64,000 bases of DNA. Source: Tethya wilhelma (Eukaryota; Porifera; Demospongiae; Tethyida; Tethyidae). This document shows positions 33,215-45,900 of this stretch, piece by piece. Both the position numbers and the translations under genes were made by a program. The notes under the pieces are model-generated. The model saw nothing but the letters and a program-made list of their open reading frames with translations, made no database searches and was not told the origin of the DNA. Position 1 is the first letter of the stretch. The number at the start of each line of letters is the position of its first letter. The DNA is taken from assembly GCA_964030475.1 (NCBI GenBank), contig CAXIPT010000003.1:4604631-4668630 (forward strand), written 5' to 3'.

Positions 33215-33945
33215 CCACTCCAGTGTGTTCCAGTGTAACGGCGTAGATCGGACAGCTGAGTGTGGCAATGTGAAGTCCAGCTTCTCTCACAATCCACTTC
33301 AGCTAGTCACATTCATGAGTTACTCACTGTATGAATATCAGCTAAAAGTCTTTGAAGACGATGCCTCGTTCTCCCTACCAGGAAATTGCGGGTTCTGAAC
33401 AATGCACCGGAAGCCAGCTAGCGATAAATTACCCCACCTACAATCTCGTGTAAGCAGTTATGTGCTAATTAGTCGTTTATCAGCATTTTGTTCATGCCAA
33501 AACCACGTTAATATGGCTTATTGTTATCTATTGTACGACTGATAGCAGCTCAATAGTACGAGATGAATCTTGAGTCCACCACAGCAATACTATAAATAGC
33601 TTGAATGCCAATCCTCACAAACGTAATGATAGTACCCAACAGGAGTTGTGTCCAATTCCCCTGTGGGCACACAATGATATTATCATCCCCACACACACTA
33701 CTATACCACTGGGAGAATAATGTGACATGTGATGTATTTTAATTGCTGAGCATGCTCATGACAATAACAAAATTCAGTCAGCTTAAAGAGAGAGAGAGTG
33801 AGGACAAAGAATCGTGTTGTCCAACTGACCATAACATGTTCAGTGTTGTTTGGAGGGTCTGTGAAAGACACAACGGAAACAAGAGCATCAGAGTACAACA
33901 GTAAAACAAGAAAAAACATGCAGACATAATAAACATCATTTTGAC
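33215..33945. other. Region upstream of FAM78 and downstream of EIF3G
   Basis: About 730 bp. It should contain the FAM78 promoter and the EIF3G 3' UTR. No other coding exon, repeat or RNA gene is apparent. Confidence 0.45.
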
Positions 33946-34946
33946 TCACTTGGCCCACTCCACTTTCAAGATGAGATGATCATACCCAAAGCCATCTAGA
34001 TTCTTTATTGCATTGGCTGCGTCTTCACGACTGGAGTAGCTCACAAATGCAAAGCCCTGGTCACAAAAAGAAAAAGAAATCATTCTTTCACACCAGCTGG
34101 TTACACTCCACTATCGAGTATACACACACTTTGAAGATAAAATAAAACATTCACACTGACTGTTTCAAATCAATACCTTAGACTGCTGTGTTTGCTTGTC
34201 TTTTGCCAAAAATATTCGCCGAATATTCCCAAAATGTAAAAACAATTCCCTCAAGTCAGCTTCTTGTGCGTCTTCCGATAAGTTAGTGACCCGAACAGTA
34301 CACTGATCATCTGTGAGGGGAAAAAAAAAAAGAAAAAAAAAAAGCCCACGTAAACTTAGAGTAGAGTCAATCTCAAACAGCTCTCACCATCCCTGGAATG
34401 TCTGGAAGACATGCTCTCCCCTCTCTTTCCCTCTCCTCCTCGTTGATTTGGAGGGACGTACTTCCCTCCAATTCCTCCACTAGTGCCTGTGTTACCAGCA
34501 ACTGCTGCAGCTGCTGTTGGTGCCGTGGTGGACTCTGTCTTTGGATTAACTGTACATAAATACAAACAACACCAAATAAGTCTGTGTTTGCATTTGAGAC
34601 AGGGTCTTTTTATGTCTTGATGTCCACACCCATTTGGTCAATGGTCAATGATTGTTGGGCTACATGAGAACAGCTCTCAGAGTACCGGCACTCACGTGAA
34701 TCTTCCAGTTCTTTCATAGTAGAAGCTCCCAGAGTGTCCTTGTACGGACACTTGGATGTCCAATGATCACCTTTACATATACGACATGTTACCATGGTTT
34801 TCTGCTGGTCCTTTAGCTTCCTGAGAGGATCGTCATCCTGGTGTTCTAGTTCCTACGTAGTGGAATTAGACAATTCATTTGACACAGTATATGAACTAAC
34901 ACACACACACACACATGAACTAACACACACACACACACATGAACTA

Positions 34947-35021
<75 letters not shown>

Positions 35022-35623
35022 AAGTGTACTCCTTCCTCTCTGGNTGTAAGCACACCTCTTTGTTAGTAGTCAATGTCAAGAACACATCGTCTGCAATGTG
35101 TGTCGTGGAGCGATCAGGACCATCGGGATTATCCTGAACAGCATCACCAAACTTCACCCATCTCTTCCGCTGGGCCACTGCCTTAGGAACTTTAAGACGC
35201 TCAATACGATAGACACGAGTGATCTGTAGGATAAGGTATAGACCGTAGGAACTAAATTATATGCTTGAAAACCGTGTTAACATAAAAAACTGGTTTTACT
35301 TTCTTGATCTTGTCATCTTGTAGCTCATAAGAAACTACAGTTTTCGTGTCTCCCTCAATCACTGTTGATTCTTCTGGTAGATTATCTAAATGTCAGGGGA
35401 GAACAGCAATAACCCACTGAGCTGACCATGTGACCTGACAGCACTGTGAACTCACCAGCTGTGATCTTGGAGGCTTCCAGATCCTCCATACGATCAGCCC
35501 AGCTGATCGACTGAGCACCATCGGTACTGTTAAGAAAATCATATAGGTTTTATGTATGCTCTCTAGGCTAGTGTGCGTGTGTGTGTGTGTGTGTGTGTGA
35601 AGACTCACCTTTCTGGAACAGGC
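33946..35623 (-). CDS. EIF3G: Translation initiation factor 3 subunit G
   Basis: Eight exons: 35623-35607, 35526-35456, 35385-35300, 35223-35056, 34852-34696, 34549-34388, 34310-34177, 34056-33946, giving 301 residues. The N-terminal part includes [13 protein letters not shown] and [19 protein letters not shown]; the zinc knuckle is [20 protein letters not shown] (CCHC type); then an Ala/Gly-rich linker with [20 protein letters not shown]; and a C-terminal RRM ([36 protein letters not shown]) ending VEWAK. eIF3g binds eIF4B and mRNA and aids scanning and reinitiation. Exon 1 holds only 17 coding bases. Intron 4 carries a long compound CA repeat with an N at 35044. The gene is head to head with SPOUT1, start codons 128 bp apart. 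Confidence 0.94.
34896..35020. repeat. Compound (CA)n repeat with GAACTAA spacers in EIF3G intron 4
   Basis: Three blocks start with TGAACTAACAC followed by CA runs; the last run is about 80 bp long. The two short blocks form a 24-bp higher-order unit. Confidence 0.85.
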
Positions 35624-35751
35624 ATCTTTTAGGAACTTAGCGCGAAAACTAAAGTGCACGTGTACAGAACAGTATGCGTGCGCGGTCTCATGGATCTTTA
35701 AAAATTGACGACCCTTTACCTTCTAACACGGACTGTTCTGGCCAGCTAGCC

Positions 35752-37766
35752 ATGAAGAGATCTCGGCCTGAAAATGAGGTACAGTAAACCCATCTTGAAA
35801 TGCAATATTGTGCTGACACATTATTTTCACTACAGGACCAAGAAGACAAGAAAAAGAAAAAGAAGAAAAGGTCAAAGGTCAAAGATTTGACTTCTCCAAT
35901 GCAAAGTGCATGCATGGTGAGGGGGGAAATTGTTTATTCATTTTACAGGAAGAATTATCCAATGGAGCAGTTGGTGCTGAGTCTGTCCCATTGGCTACTT
36001 CAACCGGCTCTGGTCGCCATTACACTGTAGCCATTGCTCTCCCTGGTTCCATCATTGACAATGCCCAGTCAGCAGAATTGAAGACATACCTCGCTGGCCA
36101 GTTGGCCCGAGCAGCTGTTGTATTCAATATTGATGAAGTGGTTGTTTTCGATGAACATGGCACTTCTGGGTGAGATTGTTACATTTTTCAAGAAATCCTG
36201 TCAATAATTTGATTAAAGTATACGTACGTGGATCTTCTGATGTCTGTACAGTGTGACAGTTGTGTTTTTTTTATTCTCTAGACAATCATCGCAAGGGAAA
36301 AGACCCAATGATCCTAATGTATTTTTGGCAAGACTGTTGCAGTATCTTGAAACACCACAGTAGGTGGCTTATAGTGAGCATATGTGCATGCAATACATCG
36401 TGTGCATTCAAATGTACAAGAACATGTAAATGTTTGTGTATGATACACCATGTACTGTACAGATATCTGAGGAAGGCACTGTTTCCTATGCATCCTGATC
36501 TTAGACTAGTTGGTGAGTACCAGCTAAAAGTATGTGAATGAAATTTTTATACATAATTACCTTTATTGTTGTTGCCCAGGTCTTTTAAACCCGCTTGATA
36601 GCCCCCATCACATGCGTCAGGATGACCCCTCACAGTATAGGGAGGGAGTTGTACTGGACAAACCAGTCAAACCGGGTTCTAAAACTGGTTCATATGTAAA
36701 TTGTGGCATGAGAAAGGTATTGATTGAGGTGAACAATAGCACCTATTGAGCAGCACACACTGTTAGATCATGTCTTAGTGAACTAGTCTATTTAATTTTG
36801 ACACATGTCTACTCCATTGGGAGGTGATAGGTGAATAGGATAATTACCCTTTACCAATGCTTAGTATTGTGTTACCATGTCTTGTTAATATGTTTCTTAT
36901 CTCTCTTTTCTCTTTCTTCCTCTCCGTCTTTCATCTACAGGATGTTCGTATTGATAGGCAGCTAAAGCCTGGTGTAAGAGTCACTGTTAGACTTCAAGGC
37001 ACTAGCAAAAGCAAGTGTTCTTGTTTACATACTTCCGTACATAGATCTGTACATCTGCGTTTACCATTCTCAGTAATATTTGCCATACATATGTGTTTGA
37101 TTGTATGTACGTGATGATGGACATTTTCAAACCTGCAGGCAGCAGTGGCACTAAGCCTCATCGAGGCACGGTGGTATCTCCCTCTGCACCTAGACAACAG
37201 GCTGGACTCTACTGGGGCTACTCCGTGCGACTAGCTAGTAGCTTTGGTGCAGTGTTTACTGGGTCGCCTCATAAGGTGCGACTTGTTATTAATGTGTGCA
37301 TGATTTGTATTCGATTCAGCTAGCCCACAATGAAAGTAATTATGAATTTAGATGCAATAATTGTGACACTTTATCTTCGTTCGTTATTCTTTAGGATGGA
37401 TATGACTTGATTATTGGGACATCTGAATGGGGAGATGATGTTGACAGATTAAATCAGCTACCTTCATTTAGGTACATCGTATCATGCTGTATATACTCGA
37501 ACACAGATGCACACACAATGAAACTCGCTCTTTGCAATGCATTTCACGATAGACATCTACTGATCGTGTTCGGAGGGTTAAAAGGGCTGGAGTACAGCCT
37601 CGAATGTGATAAAGGACTCCGAATGAACGATGTGAGTTCATTGTTCCATCACTATCTCAACGTATGTTCCAAGCAAGGAAGTAGAACAATCAGAACCGAA
37701 GAGGCCGTGCTCATAGCCCTCTCTTCCCTTAGACCTCTTATCTCAGCAGCTGGCGAGTCAGCATAA
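35752..37766 (+). CDS. SPOUT1: SPOUT-domain methyltransferase SPOUT1 (CENP-32)
   Basis: Ten exons: 35752-35778, 35836-35916, 35949-36169, 36282-36359, 36463-36512, 36580-36716, 36941-37010, 37139-37275, 37395-37471, 37553-37766, giving 363 residues. A short lysine-rich head (DKKKKKKRSKVKD) precedes the RNA methyltransferase-type domain: YTVAIALPGSIIDNAQSAEL, LAGQLARAAVVFNIDEVVVF, LLNPLDSPHHMRQDDPSQYR, SYVNCGMRK, GLYWGYSVRLASSFGAVFT, LLIVFGGLKGLE, GSRTIRTEEAVLIALSSL. These follow the animal protein throughout. The family has a trefoil-knot SPOUT fold and is linked to kinetochores, centrosome-spindle attachment and rRNA or miRNA methylation. The exon 7/8 junction is unclear: either a GC donor (A|GCAAGT) or a weak GT donor with a shifted acceptor. 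Confidence 0.93.
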
Positions 37767-38777
37767 CTTACGAAGGCCTCTTTAGAGTGACATATTCAGT
37801 GGGAGCATGAGAATTGGAGGTGGTGGTGTTTGTGCGTCCAATAAGATTTAGTGTGCTCGAACAAGTCTTGTTATGCATATGTAATCCGTTTAAAATCTCA
37901 AAACATTTCAAGTGCATGCACTGTACTAATATCATTACTGTCGCTAAAGAGGTTTTCATTGTTCGTACCGTAGCTCTTCTTGTTCATACCAGCTGCAAAC
38001 GCTTTGTAGCTCTAGACCATGTGATTTGCAGTCCTACCAAGCACTCCTTTGTAATGTAATGATGCTCTCATTATAGATGTACATGCTATTCCACGCATAA
38101 ACACACAATAATTTTTACTTAAAATGTGGCAATAGGTATGTGATGATATTAGTATGCTATTCACACATCAGAGTGAAAACTGATGTATGTTGAAATGTAT
38201 TACTATTGTACCATTGGTTTAAAGCATGCATTGTGTACTGTTTAGTTATTACACTGTCCTGTGACAGTGTCTCACAGAGATGCTAGATGCCAGTGCTTGC
38301 TGCACTAGTTTGGCTGAAACACGAACTCAATGTAAATATTTGCCAACTGTTACTAACGTGCATTCAGCACACGCCATGGCAACATGTGAATAGTTCAGAC
38401 AAAATTGTCTTTTATTACAACAGACCATACCCAAAATAGCACAAATAATATCATAATAGCTACACAGCCATTGCTGACTTTACATACATACACACAATAA
38501 ACATACATTTAGTGCCATATACAAAAATATATATATAATACTTCTGCTCTCTGTTAATTTACATCTGTGAAAACCTGAGTGATGGGATTATTCACCCTTT
38601 GAGTGAGACAATGCATACACAGGGATCATATGAGTCAACAGTGCTACTGACAATGTCCTATTTTGGACTGCATTACAAGGATTATACACAAACAGTACAC
38701 ACATACGTATAATTATATCAAACAGATAATCTTGTCTTGTTCCCCAATTTTGCAACCCCCATGAGTCATATGAGGCA
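37767..38777. other. Convergent 3' regions of SPOUT1 and the PRDM-like gene
   Basis: About 1 kb. The right part (about 38400-38560) is AT-rich with ATATATAT and several TTTATT motifs, fitting a long PRDM-like 3' UTR. I see no gene. A 194-codon frame on the minus strand here overlaps the real zinc-finger exon and is a shadow. Confidence 0.5.
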
Positions 38778-41700
38778 TCACGAGTCGTAGCGATGTGTCT
38801 TGAGGTGGGAGCGAAGCCCGGCTGATTGGGTGAAAGCTCTTCCACAGTGTTCACATTTGTAGGGTTTTTCTCCCGTGTGGAGTCTCTCGTGACTCCGGAG
38901 GGTGCTGGCCTGGCAAAATGTCCGATAGCAATACTGGCATTGGTATGGGCGCTCTCCTGTATGAATTCGAGCGTGGGCTCTGAGACTTCCTTGTGAACTG
39001 AACAGCCTCTTGCACTCTTCACATTGCCACCTTGTGCCGTCCTCACTACGTGAAAACATCCCGTAAAGGAGTTGCTTCTTGGAGGCTGGACTCTGTTCAC
39101 CTGGTGCTGGAGAAGAAGTGGTGGAAGAAGAAGAGTTTGTGTGATGATGATGGTGGTGATGGTGACCACCATTCATCCAAACTGAAGAAGACATTATTGG
39201 ATGTTCGGCTGAATGTAAATGACCAATCTGTGCAACGTACACTCCACCTGCAACTTGTGGAGCAGACCACTTCGTGGATTTGCTCTCAGCAGCCTCCAAG
39301 TGAACACTGGTGCCACCGTGATGGCCGACAGTTGTAACATTTTCTGATGAAGAAGATCGACTCCTAATACTGCTGGTCCCTGACTGCTGTTGGTGGAGTG
39401 GAGTCTCACTGAAGGAGTGTGGAGGAGCTGTGCTAGTGCTAGCCTCGGTCACTTGTGGGTTAGAGTTTTCCAAACTGCCTGTAAGTGATGCTGTGACAGA
39501 TCCCTCGCTGTGCTCTAGGAACCCACTGTCTTCTGTACTGGAGCTATCAAGGGGAGTAGAACTGGAGGTGGTGTTGCTGACCACTGGTGTAGTGTTGGAT
39601 ACCATTTGTGTGTGGTACTGCTGCTGCTGTAGTTCAGTGTTCCTTTTTTGGTGAAGCTGTCGCTCCAGCAGTGAGTGATTTGTGTACGCATGAGGCATTC
39701 CTGGCAGTGAAAGGAAAACATACCAAATAATGTACAATTATATTATGATTTGGTTAATGTTTCAGTTTCTTGGTTCTAATCTCATCAAACTTCTCGGCAG
39801 TGCATGCAACATTTGTTTGCTATGATTCTCAGTAGAAATTAACAAAGTATACGTTGAAAGCAAACATACACAATCCCAAAGTTGGGAAGTAGTATTTTGT
39901 TATGTTATTTTTCCTTGATTATCACATTGTACATGTATACACACGTGAACATGTATATGCATATAACTACAAAATGATTATGAACATGCACAAACTTATG
40001 GCACTTGCATACGTACACACATACGTGTACAAACCTGTAGTTTGCTGGATTTTGACTGTGGCCAACGGCTGTCCTTTAGCTGCTCTGAAACCAGTGGGCA
40101 CTCCCATGTAGACGTTGTACTGATGTTCATCGTACCACACGAGGAGTTCATCTCCAACTGCAATGTTCCTTGTCACAATGTAGTAGATGTTAGCACTGTA
40201 TTGCACCATCTTGAGATTCTGTTCACAGCTGCTGCGTGCACACTGTATGAAATTCATCCAATTGCCGTGTTTAGGATCACTGGCATCTATAAAATGAGCT
40301 AGGGAAGAGTCATTGTGATACACCTGCATGAGATTGTGTATGTGTTTGCGTTCATGTCAAAAAAACATGCCATTCATAACAGTTCCTGGTTCTTAGTTTG
40401 ATAGCTTCCAACACTGAAGCTGTTTGTTTTGAATCTAGTCTTAATGGATTCATTTATTGTGTTGTTGTTAATTTCTATGATATTGTGTACAGTATTACCA
40501 TGTCATTTTATACAAAACCTTTAAGTATTGGTCTATAGATCCCATAATAATGCTATTCACACACTGGTGAATGTTAAGAATTGAGAAACTGTTTCTCAAT
40601 ATTATCAGTCCCTATTGTGTTGCTTATAGCCACGTAATGATACAGTGTATACAATAATATTGTTGTATACCAAAGATACTAGCCACACAGCCGCTAAACA
40701 CACACAGTGATTGTTGGTTTATTGATAAAGTTTTTCCTCTCTCTAAAATACATCATATACCAATGTAATCAGATGTTTCTCTATACTGTATTCAATACAA
40801 ATATTCACTGACCAAACACAAACAACTTAGCAGTAGTACAGACTCACAAAACAACACCATACCATGACAGTTGTAAGCAATAACTTAATTCCCACTGCCA
40901 GCTAGACTAAATGCTATAGTATGTCATTTTCTATTACGTTATTCATCTGTATAAACGGGCACTTACCTCCCACAGCCACTCATTGTGTAGCTCGCTGTTG
41001 ATGCGTGTCACTGGCTTTCCACTATATGGTCCTAATGTAGTGTCTGTGTACATGCATGCATTGCACAATTCAAATTTGAGCCACACGTAAAATTAAGCTC
41101 ATGCATGTTGTGTGTGCGAGTAGCTGCCTGACCTTGTGGTAGTGGTTCAGCAGCGTACACTCCAATTCCATCAAATCTGACTGATGATGGTGAGAAGTAG
41201 AGTTTTGGGGGGATGTTCTTGAATGACTGCTGCACTTCGGCAATCCTTGAACTCAGCTCTTCATTCCAGGGACGCTCTTGTTGTATAACATGAATAACAA
41301 TTATTGTGATATTTATTTTAATGGAACTGTTAATTGCAGACGTCAATATACATGGCACATGCATGCATGCATGCAAGTAGCTTTAGGTTAATCAATTTGT
41401 ATCGTGTATTTGAACTATGTGTATAGAATGCTATATGCATGCATCTATGTAGGCAATGTGGCCATAATAGTCCATCATGGAGGTATACTTCAAATTTACA
41501 CTGAACTTCAAAGATCATGCAGATCATACAACAATTGTAATATGGCTTACTGCATTTTGGGTCAATCTTCCCATATAGTGAGAATGCAATGAGTTCCTTG
41601 CTGAAGTGAGTCAAGCCCACCATGGCCAGCTCAGGTGGTGAGGCTTCTTGAGGGTGACTCAAGAATTGTTCTCCACTCTCAGCAGCTAGCATTGCAACCT

Positions 41701-41809
41701 CGGCACTACTGGCGTGATCCATTGCACTTCCCATCATACTGCAGGTCAGTTCACCGACAACAAAGCCCAAACGAGATGGCTCTGGTTCTCTTGCCACTAT
41801 ACACTCCAT
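38778..41809 (-). CDS. PR/SET-domain zinc-finger protein, PRDM12/PRDM14-like
   Basis: Five exons: 41809-41551, 41276-41133, 41031-40967, 40323-40035, 39700-38778, giving 559 residues. The PR/SET domain spans about residues 95-250: LYFSPSSVRFDGIGVYAAEP, GPYSGKPVTRINSELHNEWL, FIDASDPKHGNWMNFIQCAR, EQNLKMVQYSANIYYIVTRN, VGDELLVWYDE. A long Ser/Thr/Gln-rich linker with a run of nine histidines follows. Three C2H2 fingers lie at the C-terminus: WQCEECKRLFSSQGSLRAHA, YQCQYCYRTFCQASTLRSHE, YKCEHCGRAFTQSAGLRSHL. The finger pattern (SxLRxHxRIHT, QxSTLRxHxRLHTGE, QxAGLRxH) recalls PRDM12, while the PR domain also recalls PRDM14 and PRDM9. These proteins are DNA-binding repressors; PRDM12 marks nociceptor fate in bilaterians. 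The loop before GPYSG looks a few residues short. Confidence 0.88.
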
Positions 41810-43371
41810 GCTTTGCCCGATAGGCTGGACCGTTTACATTAGTCAGTAGATACTGCATGTACACTCAAGCTGTGCTATTTTTATGTACGCATGCACGGTA
41901 CAAATTGCTTACGTTGCACTTTTATATCGTAAATTATGCGAGCTGGTCTATGTACTAAAAAAATTTTGTCTACCCATAATTTTATCTATGGTTTACCATA
42001 GCATGCAATACTCGTATGTATAACACCAAGAAATCTTGCACACCAACGTAATTGACTAGTAGCTTCCAAAACTTCAAGGAGTCAAAAATATATCGTAACG
42101 TCAGAAGCTCTAGATCCATGCCATGACATGTATCACCATTGTGAAAGTAAAATGTTTTAACACTTGTAACTTGGTGACTACTCATCAATAGAAAATGTGT
42201 TTGGACAAAACCACTAGATGCATTCAGCTGGACATTCAGACGAAGATCACAAGAAATGTTGTAACTGTACAATATGTATTAATTTTATATACAGCACTGA
42301 TTATGACTTGAATGATCTAGCTGGTGATAAGCAACACAGGCAAACCAATGGTAAAGTATGACTCTAAATATAAATAATCATTAAACCTTATAACCAGTGA
42401 CTAATAAAATTAATGCAGGCAGCTCAGGTATGATAAAAATCAGAAGTTTCTTATTATTATTATATAATACCAATTGCAATGAAAGAGCGCATAAATACAT
42501 GCTGATTGCTAGTGCTTTGGGAGGGAGTCCAGAGGTGTTGCAAATTCAAATCCAGTGGGGAAGAGTTTATCTCTTGATGGGTATAGCAGGTGGTATGACT
42601 GTCGGATGGTGGAATCAGCTACCCCCACCACATCTCCAACCTCTGTGGGGAATTAAGATAACGAATAGGGTTAACCCCCATATACTGAAATGTAATATTG
42701 GTAGAGAAACATTTGAATTATCCAGCTGAACAATGAGAATATACTTGGTATAGTGATGTTTTTTCCTGTTTGTTACATGAAATTATACACGACGAATGAA
42801 AAATTTAAGAGCACTCATAAAAAAAACAACAATAAATGTATGAGCATAATTTGTATGCTGTTGAAAGTTTAGCAATAATTGGGATGGCATTTCATTCTTG
42901 GTGATCTTCTGATGGAGCTATGAGTGGGGGTGAACCAAATGGATTGCCTTGCTTAGAATCAAAATAATTTTAAAAAAATTAGTATACAAAAAATTCAAGA
43001 GAGTTGCTCAATGGACCCGGGGGGGGGTTTCACTTGAAGGAATTGATTTTACTACAAACGAAAGTAAAGATCGAAACTACGCAACAAATGTCTTTCAGTG
43101 GGAGTCATGGACTCTATCTAATCAGCTATACACTTCTATTAGGCATTATAGTCAATTTGTGTGTGTGTGTGTATAACAATATTATGTTTGTTTACGACCA
43201 ACAAACAAGATCATCAACAACAACTATAAACAACCATGCTTTTATAAATACAGACGCGTGCATGTTAACACAAAGAACTCTGCGTTGCAACGGTCACTAT
43301 GGTTACAGCAGCCCCAATCAAAGAAAAAAGACGCTAGACGCTGAGGGAAGAGTCGCTTCAACAGCTGTACA
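41810..43371. other. Divergent intergenic region, PRDM-like gene to CLUAP1
   Basis: About 1.56 kb without a gene I can support. A minus frame at 41982-42272 and a plus frame at 42397-42729 are open but have no recognisable domain and no splice context. A run of nine G lies at about 43019-43027. The CLUAP1 promoter lies at the right end. This is the longest unshared promoter space in the window, in keeping with a regulated PRDM-like gene. Confidence 0.45.
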
Positions 43372-45645
43372 ATGTCTTACAGAGATCTAAGAAGTAAGTT
43401 TAAACGCTTTGAGTCTCATATAATTCTCCAGGCAATTTTAGTTATTTCAAAGCAAAAAAAGTAAACACAAGTTAGGGTGGTGTTCTTTATTTAGAAGTGT
43501 GTTTCTTTTTCCAGACTTTACTGAAATGATGCGTGCTCTGGGTTATCCCAGACTCATCTCAATGGAAAACTTCAGAACTCCCAACTTTCCTCTTGTAGCT
43601 GAAATACTTACTTGGTTGGTTAACAGGTAGGGAATCCTACACTTCAGTCTCTATACTACAAAGTACTTTGCACACATTCATTTCTGTACTTTCACTGCCC
43701 CATGTTGCAATAACTGTAGGTATGATCCAACTGCAGACCTTCCTAGTGATATTGACACAGAGCAAGATAGAGTGATCTTGATCAAATCAACAGCTCAGTT
43801 CATGGTTAGTACCCCATATGATGCTAGCTGCCACCATAGCAGTGCAGCGGTGTTGATCATGTACAAATTTGTTTCTTGTATAGGCAACCAAAGCACACAT
43901 TAAGCTGAACACAAAGAAGCTGTATAGTGCTGATGGTTATGCAGTGAAGGAGCTGCTCAAGATTGCTTCAGTTCTCTATTCCGCTATGCGTACAAATCAA
44001 CTGAGCAAAGTACGCTATTCTCATGTAAAATTGAAGTCTGTCTCTTACATGGCTGATCTACACAAGCCATTAAATTTATTGTACAGGAATCAAATAGTAT
44101 TGAAGGTGGTCCCACTTCAGTAGAAATATCAAGCAAGGTAAATACTTATACGATTAAGTTGCAAAAAAAGTTATTAGGTCACTTGTGTGTGCATAAATTG
44201 TTAATCTCTAGGCTACAGACTTAAAGGCATGTCGACAGCTGGCATCTCAGATCACAGCTCGGGGAGCACGGCTCTATGAACTGCTAGGAAAAGAAGTTGA
44301 GCTGAGAGTAAGAGATGTTTTGTATTGACTATAATATTACCGTATAGCGGGTAAATTTGGCAAGAATTAAATTTGGCAAATTTGCAAATTATTTTTCAAA
44401 TCGCCAATTAAAAATCGCAAACAGTTTTATATGCATGCACACACATATAAACAATGCAGCATGCGGAGCTAAATCGCTAAATTTAAAACATGCTAAAATG
44501 CGAATTCACCAAATTTTAAGCCCGCCAAATTTACCTGCTATATGGTATGGAGCTTTAGAGTTAATGTATTTGTCTTGTCATGTTTCAGGAAGCTCGTAAG
44601 ACAGCCATTTCACGGCCAGTGGATGTGGATCAGCTTGAGAAAGGTGTCAAGCAGAGTGTTGCTGTGGTCAATGTAAGCTTCCATTGAGTAACAGTTAAAA
44701 GCCAGTCGATTCATTTGTTCACTATAGTAGTTTTGTCATTTTTTTAGGACGAGATTCAAAAGGTGTCGCACATGATGGAAAACCTCGCTGGTGATGAAGC
44801 AAACTTAGAGATGAAGATCGAAAAAAAGAAACAAGAATTAGAGAGAAATCAAAAGAGATTGAGCAGCCTTGCCAACGTTCGTCCCGCCTTCTTGGATGAA
44901 TACGAGAGACTAGAAGTGGAGCTCTCAAAACAGTACGAGGTGTACATGGAAAGGCATCGCAACCTCTGCTACCTTGAACACCAACTAGAAGAGTACAACA
45001 AGGTTGAACAAGACAGAATGGAAGTAAGTTGTGTCGAAATACTACTGTTCTTCACTGTGAGGTTATCATGATGATGATGGTCTGTCTTTGTGCTCAGGAG
45101 ACAGAGAGCTCACTGCGCCGTGTGCAGGAAAGGATGCAAGAAGCTGAGCGAAAGATGATCCACGATGACATTATCAGCGATAACATGTTGATGGTTGCCA
45201 GTTCAGAGTTCACCACACAGGGCGGTGAGTTGCAATTATTCCTGTAGTGGTTCTTTCTTATAATGATTATTCTACACAATAATTATGGTTCAACGATGGG
45301 AAATTTTTATGCTCAATTCTTGCAGTGGAAGGGAGAGTCATTGGTTCCATGACTGGAGCAGGCATTGACAGTGATGATGAAGTAAATGAATATGCATTCC
45401 AATAATTTAAATTATTGTGTGATTGGGAACACGGTTTAGTTGTATGATGTGTATTTCTGCAATAGACACAGGTATTGTAGCAAAAATGGCATCTCGTTAC
45501 CATTTCACCCTGTCTCTCTGTTTAGGATGATTCTGGTGGGAGTCTATCAACAGGGAGTGGTTTGGACATTGAGGACGAGGAGGATGATGATGAAGAAGGT
45601 GGTGATTTGGGAGATGGGCAGTTGGGATCAGACAATGACTTCTAA
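43372..45645 (+). CDS. CLUAP1: Clusterin-associated protein 1 / IFT38
   Basis: Eleven exons: 43372-43393, 43515-43626, 43720-43804, 43884-44009, 44087-44137, 44212-44307, 44589-44672, 44748-45023, 45098-45224, 45326-45381, 45526-45645, giving 384 residues. The start [20 protein letters not shown] and [20 protein letters not shown] form the N-terminal CH-like (NN-CH) domain that binds IFT80/IFT20 partners in [19 protein letters not shown] and [20 protein letters not shown] segments follow. The long coiled coil ([40 protein letters not shown]) spans about 190-310, and the tail is acidic ([13 protein letters not shown]) ending SDNDF, as in the vertebrate protein. It is needed for assembling cilia. 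ODF2 follows on the same strand; its start codon is 255 bp after the CLUAP1 stop. Confidence 0.95.
44338..44547. mobile_element. 210-bp MITE-like inverted-repeat element in CLUAP1 intron 6
   Basis: The left end TACCGTATAGCGGGTAAATT continues TGGC. The right end, read in reverse complement, is TACCATATAGCAGGTAAATT then TGGC: 24 nt with two mismatches. The interior is AT-rich with further AAATTTGGC and CGCTAAATT pairs that could fold. No open frame is present. The target duplication could not be fixed. Confidence 0.75.
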
Positions 45646-45900
45646 ACTATGCTTTAATTTTTATGCTAATAAGTAGTGAAAAAACTTTGAATAATTTGCA
45701 ACATTCCTAGAGCAGTTAGTACTTGTTGGCATGCGCGAATTTTTGGCGTCCGTTACCATGGAAACAGAATGCTTTACAGGGTGCTGCTTATTTAGAATTG
45801 TTAACAAGTGGGAGAAGGTGGTAAGTTTTCACACTTTACTTCGCATTCCAGCAGCTTGCGAGAGTGTTGCGTGTTCTCTCCGTGTCTTCTCCGGGACGTC

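Noticed and set aside
38588..39172. 194-codon minus-strand frame with Arg-rich text
   Set aside because: Shadow of the PRDM-like zinc-finger exon in another frame.
41982..42272. Minus-strand frame of 96 codons
   Set aside because: No family resemblance and low coding character; the PRDM-like start lies elsewhere.
42397..42729. Plus-strand frame of 110 codons between the PRDM-like gene and CLUAP1
   Set aside because: No recognisable domain, no signal peptide and no splice context; probably chance.
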